64,000 nt of DNA from UMGS172 sp964424555 (lineage in GTDB: Bacteria > Bacillota > Clostridia > Oscillospirales > Acutalibacteraceae), in contig CAYRIX010000005.1 in assembly GCA_964424555.1 (NCBI GenBank), positions 1-64,000 on the forward strand. The letters run 5' to 3'. Positions 15,329 to 22,188 of the stretch are shown piece after piece; the first letter of the stretch is position 1; every line of letters starts with the position of its first letter. A program made the translations under genes and the position numbers. The notes beneath the pieces are model-generated. The model had not been told where the DNA came from. It searched no databases and saw nothing but the letters and a program-made list of their open reading frames with translations.

Positions 15329-16555
15329 TTAAAATTCTACCTTGATTATTGTGCCGTTTAACCATAGCGGTGAGTCTTCGGGGAGCTCCTTTAGCTCGGT
15401 GCGTTGTCCAATGCCAAAGTAGTAGGTGTTTTTGTACTTCTCAAAGCTCATGGCTGAAAGTCCGTACTCAAAGGAGTATATTTTTGTCAAACCCTTAGTT
15501 TTGTCGTATTCCCATACAGTATTATTGTAGACAACATTGCTTTGAGATGCTCCGTTTTCGTCCAGAACGGTTTTTTCAAGCTCTTTTGAGGTCAGTACAT
15601 ACATTTTGCCGTTTTCAACCGTCATGTCCTGCACATATTCGTCGTCTGGGATGGCAATTTTTTCGACTTTGATAAAATCTTCGGTAGTGTAAAGTATTCC
15701 TGTTGAAAAATAAAAACGGCCGTTAAGGGTCAAAGCCTTGTTAAACGGTAGCTGACGGTTTGATTTTGAACGTTCAAGCTTTAGGTCGCTGATTTGCGAC
15801 ACGAGTCTGAAGGCGTTGCCGTCAAACTTATAAAAACCGTAGATATTGTCGCCGTCGGCTCGGCTAATAAAACAAAAAGCATAAAGCTCATTATCGATTT
15901 CAAAAAGGTTATAGCAACGTGAATATCCGTAGTTTGGATTATTAAGTAATGCCTCGTCGCCGATATAGAACGGCACGTTTATGTAGGCTTTACCGTCGGC
16001 TGTCATCTGTACTGGGGATTGGGCGTTATTGGCATTGCCTATTCCGTAAAAGGTCTTGTTCTGAAACAGAGCTATATCAAACATGTGAACACCATAGGGA
16101 ACGGAACGGTCGGTTTGCCAACCGTCGGCGGTGAGCGTGTAGAAGCTTCCGTGTTCCCAACTGTTTTTTGGGTCGGTGCCCGTGATGATAAGCTGACCGT
16201 TGACGGTTTCAAAATTCGCTATTGCCTCGTCATTTACGGTGCCTGAATTTGTCCATTCTCCAGCCTCGGGGTCGTATTGCCAAACATCGCAAGGACCTGT
16301 GTTTTCACCGTAATCACCGCTCCCTATGTAAAGCTTACCGTTAAATAACGCCATATCCCACGGATTGCGGGAATTGACAGAACTTTCGGCAAAGGTCTGT
16401 TGGGACGGTATTCCCAGCTCGGTTATTACAGGCGCATTATTGTGTTGCCCGAACAAAACCTCCAAGGAGGGTAGCTCGGTAGGGTGTATACAGCTCCAAA
16501 AACCTGTTGCGCATACAGCAACCGCCAAAAGCGAAACGGCTATAGGTCGTTTCAA
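15329..16555 (-). CDS. Exported beta-propeller-like protein of unknown function
   Basis: A 408-residue protein with an N-terminal signal (KRPIAVSLLAVAVCATGFWSC); the Cys after FWS may be a weak lipobox. The body has repeated short units of the type 'NGKLYIGSGD', 'NGQLIITGTD', 'NGRFYFSTG', 'NGKMYVLTS' and 'YKNTYYFGIG', which suggests six or so blades of a kelch-like propeller. The TTG at 16555 is chosen because GGGGGTG lies five bases before it; the longer reading frame gives a non-signal N-terminal extension. No enzyme motif is visible. It is convergent with nothing and divergent from the feo operon. Confidence 0.7.
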   Translation of the reverse strand: MKRPIAVSLLAVAVCATGFWSCIHPTELPSLEVLFGQHNNAPVITELGIPSQQTFAESSVNSRNPWDMALFNGKLYIGSGDYGENTGPCDVWQYDPEAGEWTNSGTVNDEAIANFETVNGQLIITGTDPKNSWEHGSFYTLTADGWQTDRSVPYGVHMFDIALFQNKTFYGIGNANNAQSPVQMTADGKAYINVPFYIGDEALLNNPNYGYSRCYNLFEIDNELYAFCFISRADGDNIYGFYKFDGNAFRLVSQISDLKLERSKSNRQLPFNKALTLNGRFYFSTGILYTTEDFIKVEKIAIPDDEYVQDMTVENGKMYVLTSKELEKTVLDENGASQSNVVYNNTVWEYDKTKGLTKIYSFEYGLSAMSFEKYKNTYYFGIGQRTELKELPEDSPLWLNGTIIKVEF

Positions 16556-16669
16556 TTTTACACCCCCATAAATTATTTTCTTAAAGTATAACACAAAATC
16601 GTCGGCTTGCCAATCCTTAACCGATAATTATTAATTCTTAAAAAATTAGAAATATTTAGAAAAAAGTTC

Positions 16670-16698
16670 TTGACAAATGATGTCGACGGTAGTAATAT
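16670..16698 (+). promoter_or_regulatory. feo operon promoter
   Basis: Consensus TTGACA and TAATAT with a 17-bp spacer. The first palindrome of the feo region starts eight bases downstream of the -10 box, where RNA polymerase would begin transcription. Confidence 0.75.
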
Positions 16699-16705
16699 AA
16701 TAGAG

Positions 16706-16721
16706 GTTAGCAAAGGCTAAC
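16706..16721. promoter_or_regulatory. Candidate iron-regulator operator, site 1
   Basis: GTTAGC-N4-GCTAAC, perfect inverted arms with a 4-base centre, covering the expected +1 region of the feo promoter. The TTAG...CTAA arms resemble DtxR/IdeR-type iron boxes. Confidence 0.6.
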
Positions 16722-16738
16722 TTATTTGTTTTGACTTC

Positions 16739-16756
16739 GGTTAGCGTTTGCTAACC
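16739..16756. promoter_or_regulatory. Candidate iron-regulator operator, site 2
   Basis: GGTTAGC-GTTT-GCTAACC, a perfect 7-bp-arm copy of the same palindrome, 33 bases downstream of site 1 and before the feoA start. Confidence 0.6.
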
Positions 16757-16779
16757 TGCTTAGATGGGGATGAAGAAAG

Positions 16780-16992
16780 ATGATGCCGTTAACACTTGCA
16801 ACTGTCGGAGAGGAAAATATAATCAAAAAAATCGGCGGTCTGCCTGAGGTCAAGAAGCATCTTGAGAATCTTGGCTTTGTTGCAGGCGGTAATGTTACGG
16901 TCATCAATACCATCGGCGGCAACCTGATAGTCAATGTTAAAGAGGCCAGGGTGGCCGTAAGTCGTGAAATGGCGCAAAAAATCATGATTTGA
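16780..16992 (+). CDS. feoA: FeoA-family protein (first copy)
   Basis: A 70-residue SH3-like protein of the FeoA family, thought to assist FeoB in ferrous iron transport. The pattern LTLATVGEENIIKKIGG, HLENLGFVAGGNVTVI and VSREMAQKI follows the family core (length about 75). Two ATGs stand in tandem; the upstream site (GGGGATG, then AAAG) is modest. It is the first gene of the operon behind two operator candidates, and a second feoA follows after 33 bases. Confidence 0.9.
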   Translation: MMPLTLATVGEENIIKKIGGLPEVKKHLENLGFVAGGNVTVINTIGGNLIVNVKEARVAVSREMAQKIMI

Positions 16993-17025
16993 TTTTAGTG
17001 ATAAAGTCTTGAAGGAGGAAATGGG

Positions 17026-17247
17026 ATGAAGACATTGAGAGAGGTCAAGGTCGGCGAGACGGTCAAGGTCGTGAAGCTTCACGGCGAGGGCGCAGTCAAA
17101 CGCAGGATCATGGACATGGGAATCACAAAGGGCGTTGAGATTTATATCCGTAAGGTAGCGCCTTTGGGAGACCCCGTTGAAGTCACCGTTCGCGGTTATG
17201 AGCTTTCTTTGAGAAAAGCTGACGCCGAAATGGTTGAGGTAGAGTGA
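17026..17247 (+). CDS. feoA: FeoA-family protein (second copy)
   Basis: A 73-residue FeoA-type SH3-like protein, with TLREVKVGETVKVVKL, RRIMDMGITKGVEI, then DPVEVTVRGYELSLRKADA. It differs strongly from the first copy, so this is an old paralogous pair, as seen in many Clostridia. AGGAGG lies eight bases before the ATG. Placed between feoA1 and feoB. Confidence 0.93.
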   Translation: MKTLREVKVGETVKVVKLHGEGAVKRRIMDMGITKGVEIYIRKVAPLGDPVEVTVRGYELSLRKADAEMVEVE

Positions 17248-17272
17248 TTTCTATTTAAGTCAATTATTTTAA

Positions 17273-17286
17273 GGGGCGTACGCCCC
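17273..17286. promoter_or_regulatory. Short GC-rich hairpin before feoB
   Basis: GGGGCGTACGCCCC is a perfect 14-base palindrome in an otherwise AT-rich 92-base gap between feoA2 and feoB. No T-run follows directly (GTATATTTT), so termination is uncertain; it may set the ratio of FeoA to FeoB message. Confidence 0.4.
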
Positions 17287-17304
17287 GTATATTTTGGTTT
17301 GGCA

Positions 17305-17320
17305 GTTAGCCGCTGCTAAC
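17305..17320. promoter_or_regulatory. Candidate iron-regulator operator, site 3, inside the operon
   Basis: GTTAGC-N4-GCTAAC again, identical arms to sites 1 and 2, ending only about 20 bases before the feoB start codon and just before its ribosome site. This suggests separate control of feoB. Confidence 0.55.
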
Positions 17321-17339
17321 AAGAAGGAGAGGAATAGCT

Positions 17340-19499
17340 ATGAACATTAAAATAGCTCTTGCAGGCAACCCGAACTGCGGTAAAACAACATTGTTCAATG
17401 CACTGACAGGCTCCAATCAGTATGTTGGAAACTGGCCCGGTGTTACGGTAGAGAAAAAAGAGGGTAAGCTTAAAAAGAATAAGGAGGTCACAATAACCGA
17501 CCTCCCCGGTATTTACTCGCTGTCGCCCTATACCTTGGAAGAGGTCGTGGCACGTAATTACCTTATCAATGAGCGCCCTGACGCAATCCTGAATATCGTC
17601 GACGGTACTAACCTTGAGAGAAACCTGTATTTGACGACCCAGCTTACAGAGCTTGGCATCCCCGTTGTCATTGCCATCAACATGATGGACGTTGTCAGAA
17701 AGAACGGCGATAAGATAAATGTTGAACAGCTGAGTGCAGAGCTTGGCTGTACTATAGTTGAGATTTCGGCCCTGAAGGGCGACGGAATTATGGACGCTGC
17801 CAATGCCGCAGTTGAGGCTGCCAAGGCAGGCAAGCCTGTTCCCATGCACACCTTCTCGGGAACAGTTGAGCATGCCATCGCTCACATTGAAGAGGCTGCC
17901 GTACATAATATGCCCGAAGAGCAGCAGCGTTGGTACGCTGTCAAGATATTCGAGCGTGATGACAAGGTTTTAGAACAGCTCAGCCTTCCTGCCGATAAGC
18001 TTGCTCATATCGAGGCGGATATTGCAGCGGTTGAGAAGTCAATGGATGACGATGCCGAAAGTATTATCACAAACGAGCGATATATCTATATCGCAGGTCT
18101 AATGAAGAACTGCTATAAAAAGAAATCGGCAGGTAAGCTTACCATATCGGATAAGATCGACCGTATTGTAACCAACCGAATCCTTGCACTGCCCATTTTT
18201 GCCGTTATGATGTGGCTGGTATATACCATTTCCATCGGCACTATCGGTGACTGGACAGTCGGTTTCATGAACGACACCTTGTTCGGCGAGTGGATAGTTC
18301 CTGCTGTAACCTCAGGACTTGAGAGCATTGGTTGCTACGACTGGCTGGTAAGCCTTGTTGCCGACGGTATCGTTGGTGGTGTCGGAGCCGTTCTCGGTTT
18401 TGTTCCTCAGATGCTTATTCTATTCCTGCTTCTTTCCATGCTTGAGGACTGCGGTTATATGTCCCGTGTTGCCTTTATCATGGATAGAATCTTCCGCAAG
18501 TTTGGCCTTTCAGGTAAGAGCTTTATTCCCATGTTGGTCGCAACAGGTTGTGGAGTCCCCGGAATCATGGCCTCACGTACCATCGAGCAGGACCGTGACC
18601 GCAAGATGACCATTATGACTACAGGCTTTATTCCTTGCGGTGCAAAAATGCCCATTGTCGGAATGATCGCAGGTGCATTGTTCGGAGGAAGTGCTTGGAT
18701 CGCAACTGCCGCATACTTCATTGGTGTTGCCGCTGTTATCGTTTCTGGTATCATACTTAAAAAGACCAAGCCCTTCAGCGGTGACCCCGCTCCGTTTGTT
18801 ATGGAGCTGCCTGCTTACCATGCGCCCGTGCCTTCAAATGTTCTCAGAGCTACTTGGGAGCGTGGATGGTCATTCATCAAGCGTGCAGGTACTGTTATCC
18901 TTGCCGCCAGTGTAATTATCTGGATACTTAATTCCCTTTCTTTTGAGGGCGGTTTCCATTATATCACCGAGGAAAACGCAGGAAAGTCCATACTTGAAGT
19001 CGTTGGCAATGCTGTCGCATGGATCTTCAAGCCATTAGGCTTCGGTAATTGGCAGTCGGCTGTTGCTACCGTTCTCGGCCTTGTTGCTAAGGAAGAGGTC
19101 GTCGGCACCTTCGGTACACTTTCCTCCATGGGTAGCGCTGATCTTGCTATGGAGGGCGATGCTCAGATGTACAGTGTCATCGCTACCGAGTTCTTTGGAA
19201 ACAGCGGCATTGCAGGATTCTCATTTATGATATTCAACCTCCTGTGTGCACCTTGCTTTGCTGCAATGGGTGCAATTAAGAGAGAGATGAACAACTGGAG
19301 ATGGTCGGTATTCGCTATTGCGTATATGTGCGTGCTTGCTTACGCAGTTTCGCTTATCGTTTATCAGATCGGTATGCTTATTGCCACAGGTGCATTCGGT
19401 ATCGGAACGGTCGTTGCATTCATCGTACTTGCCGCATTGCTGTTCTTCCTTGTTCGTCCCAATAAGTACAAATCCGATAAACTTTCGATAAAGGCTTGA
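17340..19499 (+). CDS. feoB: Ferrous iron transport protein B
   Basis: A 719-residue polytopic membrane protein importing Fe2+. The N-terminal GTPase has G1 GNPNCGKTT at residues 9-17, DLPGIYSLSP (G3) and NMMD (G4); a helical GDI-like region follows, then two Gate domains with about eight to ten membrane segments, including GCGVPGIMASR and the second CGAKMP motif typical of FeoB. Shorter than proteobacterial FeoB (about 770) but normal for Clostridia. AAGGAG lies 11 bases before the ATG. It is co-transcribed with two feoA genes upstream and a small Cys-rich membrane protein downstream. Confidence 0.97.
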   Translation: MNIKIALAGNPNCGKTTLFNALTGSNQYVGNWPGVTVEKKEGKLKKNKEVTITDLPGIYSLSPYTLEEVVARNYLINERPDAILNIVDGTNLERNLYLTTQLTELGIPVVIAINMMDVVRKNGDKINVEQLSAELGCTIVEISALKGDGIMDAANAAVEAAKAGKPVPMHTFSGTVEHAIAHIEEAAVHNMPEEQQRWYAVKIFERDDKVLEQLSLPADKLAHIEADIAAVEKSMDDDAESIITNERYIYIAGLMKNCYKKKSAGKLTISDKIDRIVTNRILALPIFAVMMWLVYTISIGTIGDWTVGFMNDTLFGEWIVPAVTSGLESIGCYDWLVSLVADGIVGGVGAVLGFVPQMLILFLLLSMLEDCGYMSRVAFIMDRIFRKFGLSGKSFIPMLVATGCGVPGIMASRTIEQDRDRKMTIMTTGFIPCGAKMPIVGMIAGALFGGSAWIATAAYFIGVAAVIVSGIILKKTKPFSGDPAPFVMELPAYHAPVPSNVLRATWERGWSFIKRAGTVILAASVIIWILNSLSFEGGFHYITEENAGKSILEVVGNAVAWIFKPLGFGNWQSAVATVLGLVAKEEVVGTFGTLSSMGSADLAMEGDAQMYSVIATEFFGNSGIAGFSFMIFNLLCAPCFAAMGAIKREMNNWRWSVFAIAYMCVLAYAVSLIVYQIGMLIATGAFGIGTVVAFIVLAALLFFLVRPNKYKSDKLSIKA

Positions 19500-19503
19500 T
19501 AGT

Positions 19504-19653
19504 ATGATTCCAACTATTATAATTGCGTCGGTCATAGCGGCTATCGTTATAGCGATAGTTGTTGTGGGCATACGCAACAAGAAAAAAGGCAAGTCATCCT
19601 GCTCTTGCGGCGGAAACTGCGGTGCATGCGATGCTTGCCATCCTAAGAAATAA
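19504..19653 (+). CDS. FeoB-associated Cys-rich membrane protein, 49 aa
   Basis: A 49-residue protein beginning four bases after the feoB stop. Residues 4-23 are a single membrane helix, followed by a Lys-rich turn and five cysteines (C33, C35, C39, C42, C45) ending CGACDACHPKK. This matches the small FeoB-associated Cys-rich family found after feoB in Firmicutes. The Cys tail may bind iron on the cytoplasmic side. There is no strong ribosome site of its own, so translation is probably coupled to feoB. Confidence 0.88.
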   Translation: MIPTIIIASVIAAIVIAIVVVGIRNKKKGKSSCSCGGNCGACDACHPKK

Positions 19654-19683
19654 TTTCCTTTCTGAAATAAATGCCATACACAG

Positions 19684-19711
19684 AACCGCTGTCCTAAAAA
19701 ACGGCGGTTTT
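19684..19711 (+). terminator. feo operon terminator
   Basis: AACCGC and GCGGTT stem with a 14-base loop and a TTTTG tail. Stem is short. Confidence 0.55.
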
Positions 19712-19734
19712 GTGTTACACTTTTAAAACACCAC

Positions 19735-19763
19735 TTGTAAAACAGATCGAATTGTGGTACAAT
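19735..19763 (+). promoter_or_regulatory. Promoter of the 279-aa membrane protein gene
   Basis: TTGTAA and TACAAT with a 17-bp spacer. The GTGG before the -10 box repeats the pattern of the 45.6 kb promoter. Confidence 0.65.
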
Positions 19764-19793
19764 ATCTTAAATTCAACCGAAAGGGAGTTTATG

Positions 19794-20633
19794 ATGGCGG
19801 ATAAAAGAAAACAGCTGAATTCGGTTGAGGAGCAGAGAGCACGACAGAAAGAGCTTATTGAGCTAAAAAGGCAAAAAGAAGCGTTCAACGAAAATCCCAA
19901 GGAATACCGACCCGAGGCTTCGGGAGAGGACGTTGTTCAGCAGTCTGCAAAGAGCAGGATATCAAACTTTTGGTATTACAGTAAATATACCATCGGTTTT
20001 ATTTTGATCGTGGCAGTTATTTTAACCGTCGGTCTGACTCAGTGCGCCACCAAGACCGACTATGATATGACCATAGTTATGTACTTTAAGACATATGCCA
20101 ACAGCACAATGAGTGAAAATCTTGCAATCGTTGCCGAGCAATATTGTGAAGACTATAACGGAGACGGCAAGGTCGAGGTGCTGGTGATAAATTGCTCTAT
20201 TCCTGATGACCAAAGACTGACCGATACCGACGGTGCAACAAGACTGTTGGGTCAGTTCCAAAACGAGGAGGCCATCGTTTATATCGTTGACACAGGTGCA
20301 TATGAAGATCTTTCTGGCTCGTTCGGAGACGACTTTTTGGACAATTCATTAAGCCTGCCTGACTATAACGGCACGGCCTATAAGCTGAACGGTACGGTAT
20401 TTGATGCGGCTTTTGATACTGTCAGTGAAGGCTATACCGACACCTTTGATTATTATCTTATGCGCCGAAATGTCAGCGGAACTGCTATTGAAAGTAAGGG
20501 TGATGTCAGAAAGCACTCGTCTCATGCCAATGATTTTATTGAGGCTGTTGTGGCAGACCCATATATGAATGACGGGGTGTCCTCTGATGCAAGCGCTCCC
20601 GATAACGTCTCATCGGCACCGGAGGTTGAGTGA
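19794..20633 (+). CDS. Membrane-anchored protein of unknown function, 279 aa
   Basis: A highly charged N-terminal cytoplasmic region (about residues 1-55, Lys/Glu/Gln-rich, coiled-coil prone) precedes one membrane helix (about 57-80, YTIGFILIVAVILTVGL) and an acidic extracytoplasmic domain that begins TKTDYDMTIVMYFKTYAN. The tail is Ser/Ala/Asp-rich and probably disordered. The start at 19794 has AAGGGAG six bases upstream; another ATG three bases before it is also possible. The family is not recognised. It stands alone between the feo terminator and the tRNA-Arg region. Confidence 0.75.
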   Translation: MADKRKQLNSVEEQRARQKELIELKRQKEAFNENPKEYRPEASGEDVVQQSAKSRISNFWYYSKYTIGFILIVAVILTVGLTQCATKTDYDMTIVMYFKTYANSTMSENLAIVAEQYCEDYNGDGKVEVLVINCSIPDDQRLTDTDGATRLLGQFQNEEAIVYIVDTGAYEDLSGSFGDDFLDNSLSLPDYNGTAYKLNGTVFDAAFDTVSEGYTDTFDYYLMRRNVSGTAIESKGDVRKHSSHANDFIEAVVADPYMNDGVSSDASAPDNVSSAPEVE

Positions 20634-20653
20634 TACCGCTGTATTATGTCTTT

Positions 20654-20726
20654 ACGCTCGTAGCGAAGTAGGTTTAGCAGCAGATTCCGATTGTGACGGG
20701 CGGGGAGAGAGAATAGCTTAATATTA
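20654..20726 (+). repeat. Decayed tRNA-Arg-like tandem copy 1
   Basis: First of two 73-bp tandem units. It shares GCTCGTAGCGAAG and AGCAGATTCCGATT with the intact tRNA at 20800, meaning the 5' acceptor, start of the D arm and the anticodon arm, but the D-arm 3' side is changed and the T arm and 3' acceptor are replaced by GGGCGGGGAGAGAGAATAG. It cannot fold as a full tRNA. Confidence 0.7.
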
Positions 20727-20799
20727 CCGCTCGTAGCGAAGTAGGTTTAGCAGCAGATTTCGATTGTGACGGGCGGGGAGAGAGAATAGCTTAATATTA
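20727..20799 (+). repeat. Decayed tRNA-Arg-like tandem copy 2
   Basis: Second 73-bp unit, nearly identical to copy 1. The few differences include a C-to-T change that would turn the anticodon CCG into TCG, and an extra C that restores a complete CCGCTCG acceptor strand. The intact tRNA begins at the next base, so three tRNA-related units stand head to tail with the same 73-base period. Confidence 0.7.
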
Positions 20800-20876
20800 C
20801 CGCTCGTAGCGAAGCTGGATATCGCAGCAGATTCCGATTCTGAAGGACGGGGGTTCGAATCCCTTCGAGCGGGCCA
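20800..20876 (+). tRNA. tRNA-Arg (anticodon CCG)
   Basis: A 77-base cloverleaf: acceptor CCGCTCG paired with CGAGCGG, D arm GCGA/TCGC with an AGCTGGATA loop, anticodon loop TTCCGAT with CCG at 20834-20836, T loop TTCGAAT and an encoded CCA end at 20874-20876. The anticodon stem has a G-A mismatch at its base and the T stem has two G-T pairs. It reads CGG arginine codons. Its 3' end is duplicated 192 bases downstream. Confidence 0.9.
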
Positions 20877-20880
20877 AAAA
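20859..20880. repeat. att-like direct repeat, left copy (tRNA 3' end)
   Basis: The last 18 bases of the tRNA-Arg gene plus AAAA form a 22-base sequence repeated exactly at 21051-21072. Duplication of a tRNA 3' end is the usual footprint of site-specific integration. Confidence 0.6.
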
Positions 20881-20916
20881 CAGAGTTCCGACCTTTAGGT
20901 CGGGGCTCTGTTTTTT
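20881..20916 (+). terminator. tRNA-Arg terminator, member of a repeated pair
   Basis: CAGAG-TT-CCGACC and GGTCGG-GG-CTCTG form a strong stem with a TTTA loop and six T residues. The same 30-base hairpin is present, identical, at 22006-22035. Confidence 0.85.
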
Positions 20917-21050
20917 CGTTTGGAGGGATTCGAACCCTGAGAGGGTGAGAGGCGTTTAAAAAACAGTCCGGGGGACTGTTTTTAGCCTCGAAGTCCGAAG
21001 TGGCTAAGCCACAAGGACGGATTACGCAAGGCGAAGCCTTAAGCGGAATC
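20917..21050. mobile_element. Short insert between duplicated tRNA 3' ends (element remnant)
   Basis: The 134 bases between the terminator and the second tRNA-end copy carry no plausible gene. They hold an inverted copy of the T arm (GGGATTCGAACCC near 20925-20937) and a palindrome with AAACAGTCC/GGACTGTTT arms near 20960-20983. Together with the flanking direct repeats this looks like a small palindromic element or deletion remnant targeted to tRNA ends. No integrase is present. Confidence 0.4.
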
Positions 21051-21072
21051 ATCCCTTCGAGCGGGCCAAAAA
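21051..21072. repeat. att-like direct repeat, right copy
   Basis: Exact 22-base copy of 20859-20880, starting ATCCCTTCGAG. It is followed by an AT-rich islet of about 0.9 kb. Confidence 0.6.
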
Positions 21073-21113
21073 GAAACGACAATTTTCGACAAGAAGATTG
21101 TCGTTTCTTTTTG
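21070..21113 (+). terminator. Strong hairpin with T-run after the duplicated tRNA end
   Basis: AAGAAACGACAAT and ATTGTCGTTTCTT form a 13-bp stem followed by T residues. The bases to 21240 are AT-rich and gene-free, with one TTTGC/GCAAA hairpin near 21210-21221. Confidence 0.75.
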
Positions 21114-21261
21114 TTCTCTTAACTTTTCTCTTTTCGTTCTTCTCTCTTCTCTAAAATTGTCGTTTCTAGATAATAGATAAGAGAGAAGAGATAAAAGAAA
21201 AGGTGCTTTGCTACGCAAAGCGTTGATTTAAAAAGTGAATTATGATATAATTCACTTAGAG

Positions 21262-21620
21262 GTGAGCACGATGATAGTCCGCTACTTGAAAAATTACTTG
21301 ATTTTGCAACACAAATCGTTTTATTCTACGAGGAATTTTCTAAAACAGAAAAAGATACAACTATTGCAAAGCAATTACTACGCTCTGCCACAAGTGTTGG
21401 TGCTAACATAAATGAAGCTATTTATGGTAACAGTAAAGCTGATTTTATTTCTAAATTACATATTTCTCTTAAAGAAACAGGTGAAAGCATTTATTGGCTT
21501 ACGCTCTTGAAAAGAACGAACTTAATTGATTATAATTTTGATAGTTTGCTTTCACTTGCCGAAGAAATCAAACGGATGTTAATAGCATCATTAAACATCG
21601 CAAAGGAGAATAACAAATGA
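21262..21620 (+). pseudogene. Four-helix-bundle (S23/IVP-like) protein, start frame broken
   Basis: From 21264 an open frame of about 118 residues reads PLLEKLLDFATQIVLFYEEF near its start and TSVGANINEA in the middle, the hallmarks of the four-helix-bundle family once called S23 intervening-sequence protein. The frame has no ATG, GTG or TTG start: a TGA precedes it and the only nearby starts (GTG 21262, ATG 21271 behind AGAGGTG) are out of frame. Adding one base after ACG would join GTG 21262 to the frame, so a single-base deletion near the start is the simplest explanation. Its TGA overlaps the next ATG. Such proteins are common on mobile islets; function is unclear. Confidence 0.6.
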
Positions 21621-21934
21621 AAAAATTAGACAAAAATTTGTTTATCGCTATAATAAGTATTTTAGTTTTCATTTTGTTTATTATAGTTTTTTCTTTGCTG
21701 AGTTCTATGGTTCAAAGTGAAGTAATTGAAGATGTTGTATTTTCCCAATCGGTGCAGGGAATATTGGCATTTATAATGTTTTTTCCTTTGTTATTATCTT
21801 TGTTCTTTTTTGGGAACTTTTTTGAAACAAAAGGACGTTATCCAATAGCAAAGATTTTAAAATTCGTTTCAATAGCATTGTTTGCCTTTTCCATATTTCA
21901 AGTTCTATTATCATTTTTTGGGTTTTACGGTTAA
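21617..21934 (+). CDS. Small membrane protein of unknown function, 105 aa
   Basis: Three predicted membrane helices: about residues 8-30, 46-66 and 80-103. It overlaps the four-helix-bundle frame by four bases (ATGA) and has AAAGGAG nine bases upstream. Base composition is clearly more AT-rich than the core genes on either side, in line with an acquired islet. No family recognised. Confidence 0.7.
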   Translation: MKKLDKNLFIAIISILVFILFIIVFSLLSSMVQSEVIEDVVFSQSVQGILAFIMFFPLLLSLFFFGNFFETKGRYPIAKILKFVSIALFAFSIFQVLLSFFGFYG

Positions 21935-22002
21935 CTTTTACGTGGGTTCAAACACATAGACAGAAAATTCAAAGGGCATCTAATTCGTACACCCTTTCCA
22001 AA

Positions 22003-22040
22003 AAGCAGAGTTCCGACCTTTAGGTCGGGGCTCTGCTTTT
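22003..22040 (+). terminator. Second copy of the tRNA-Arg-type terminator
   Basis: Same 30-base hairpin as at 20881-20910, preceded by the same CCAAAAA run and followed by TTTT. It marks the right end of the AT-rich islet. Confidence 0.8.
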
Positions 22041-22078
22041 ACTTAGCTTTCGTATTAGCCTTCGTATCAGTCTTTCAC

Positions 22079-22107
22079 TTGCTCTTTATATACTGTTGTG
22101 TTATAAT
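22079..22107 (+). promoter_or_regulatory. Promoter of the glycerate kinase operon
   Basis: TTGCTC and perfect TATAAT with a 17-bp spacer, about 80 bases before the start codon. Confidence 0.6.
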
Positions 22108-22188
22108 AACAACGGTCAGAGTAAATTGAAGCGTATAATCAACTGATTTCAGATATATAATCTTACGGTCACTTTCGGAGATGATAAA

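Noticed and set aside
20654..20799. Possible CRISPR or short tandem repeat array
   Set aside because: Units are 73 bases long with no unique spacers, and they align with the adjacent tRNA-Arg.
20747..21082. 111-residue minus-strand open frame over the tRNA-Arg region
   Set aside because: It is the antisense translation of the tRNA and its repeats; frames of the type ending in 'GIRTPVLQNRN...' are a well-known artefact of tRNA genes.
21940..22002. Possible decayed tRNA before the second terminator copy (GGGTTCAAAC, then TTTCCAAAAA)
   Set aside because: Only a T-arm-like motif and a CCA-like end are visible; no acceptor or anticodon pairing could be made.
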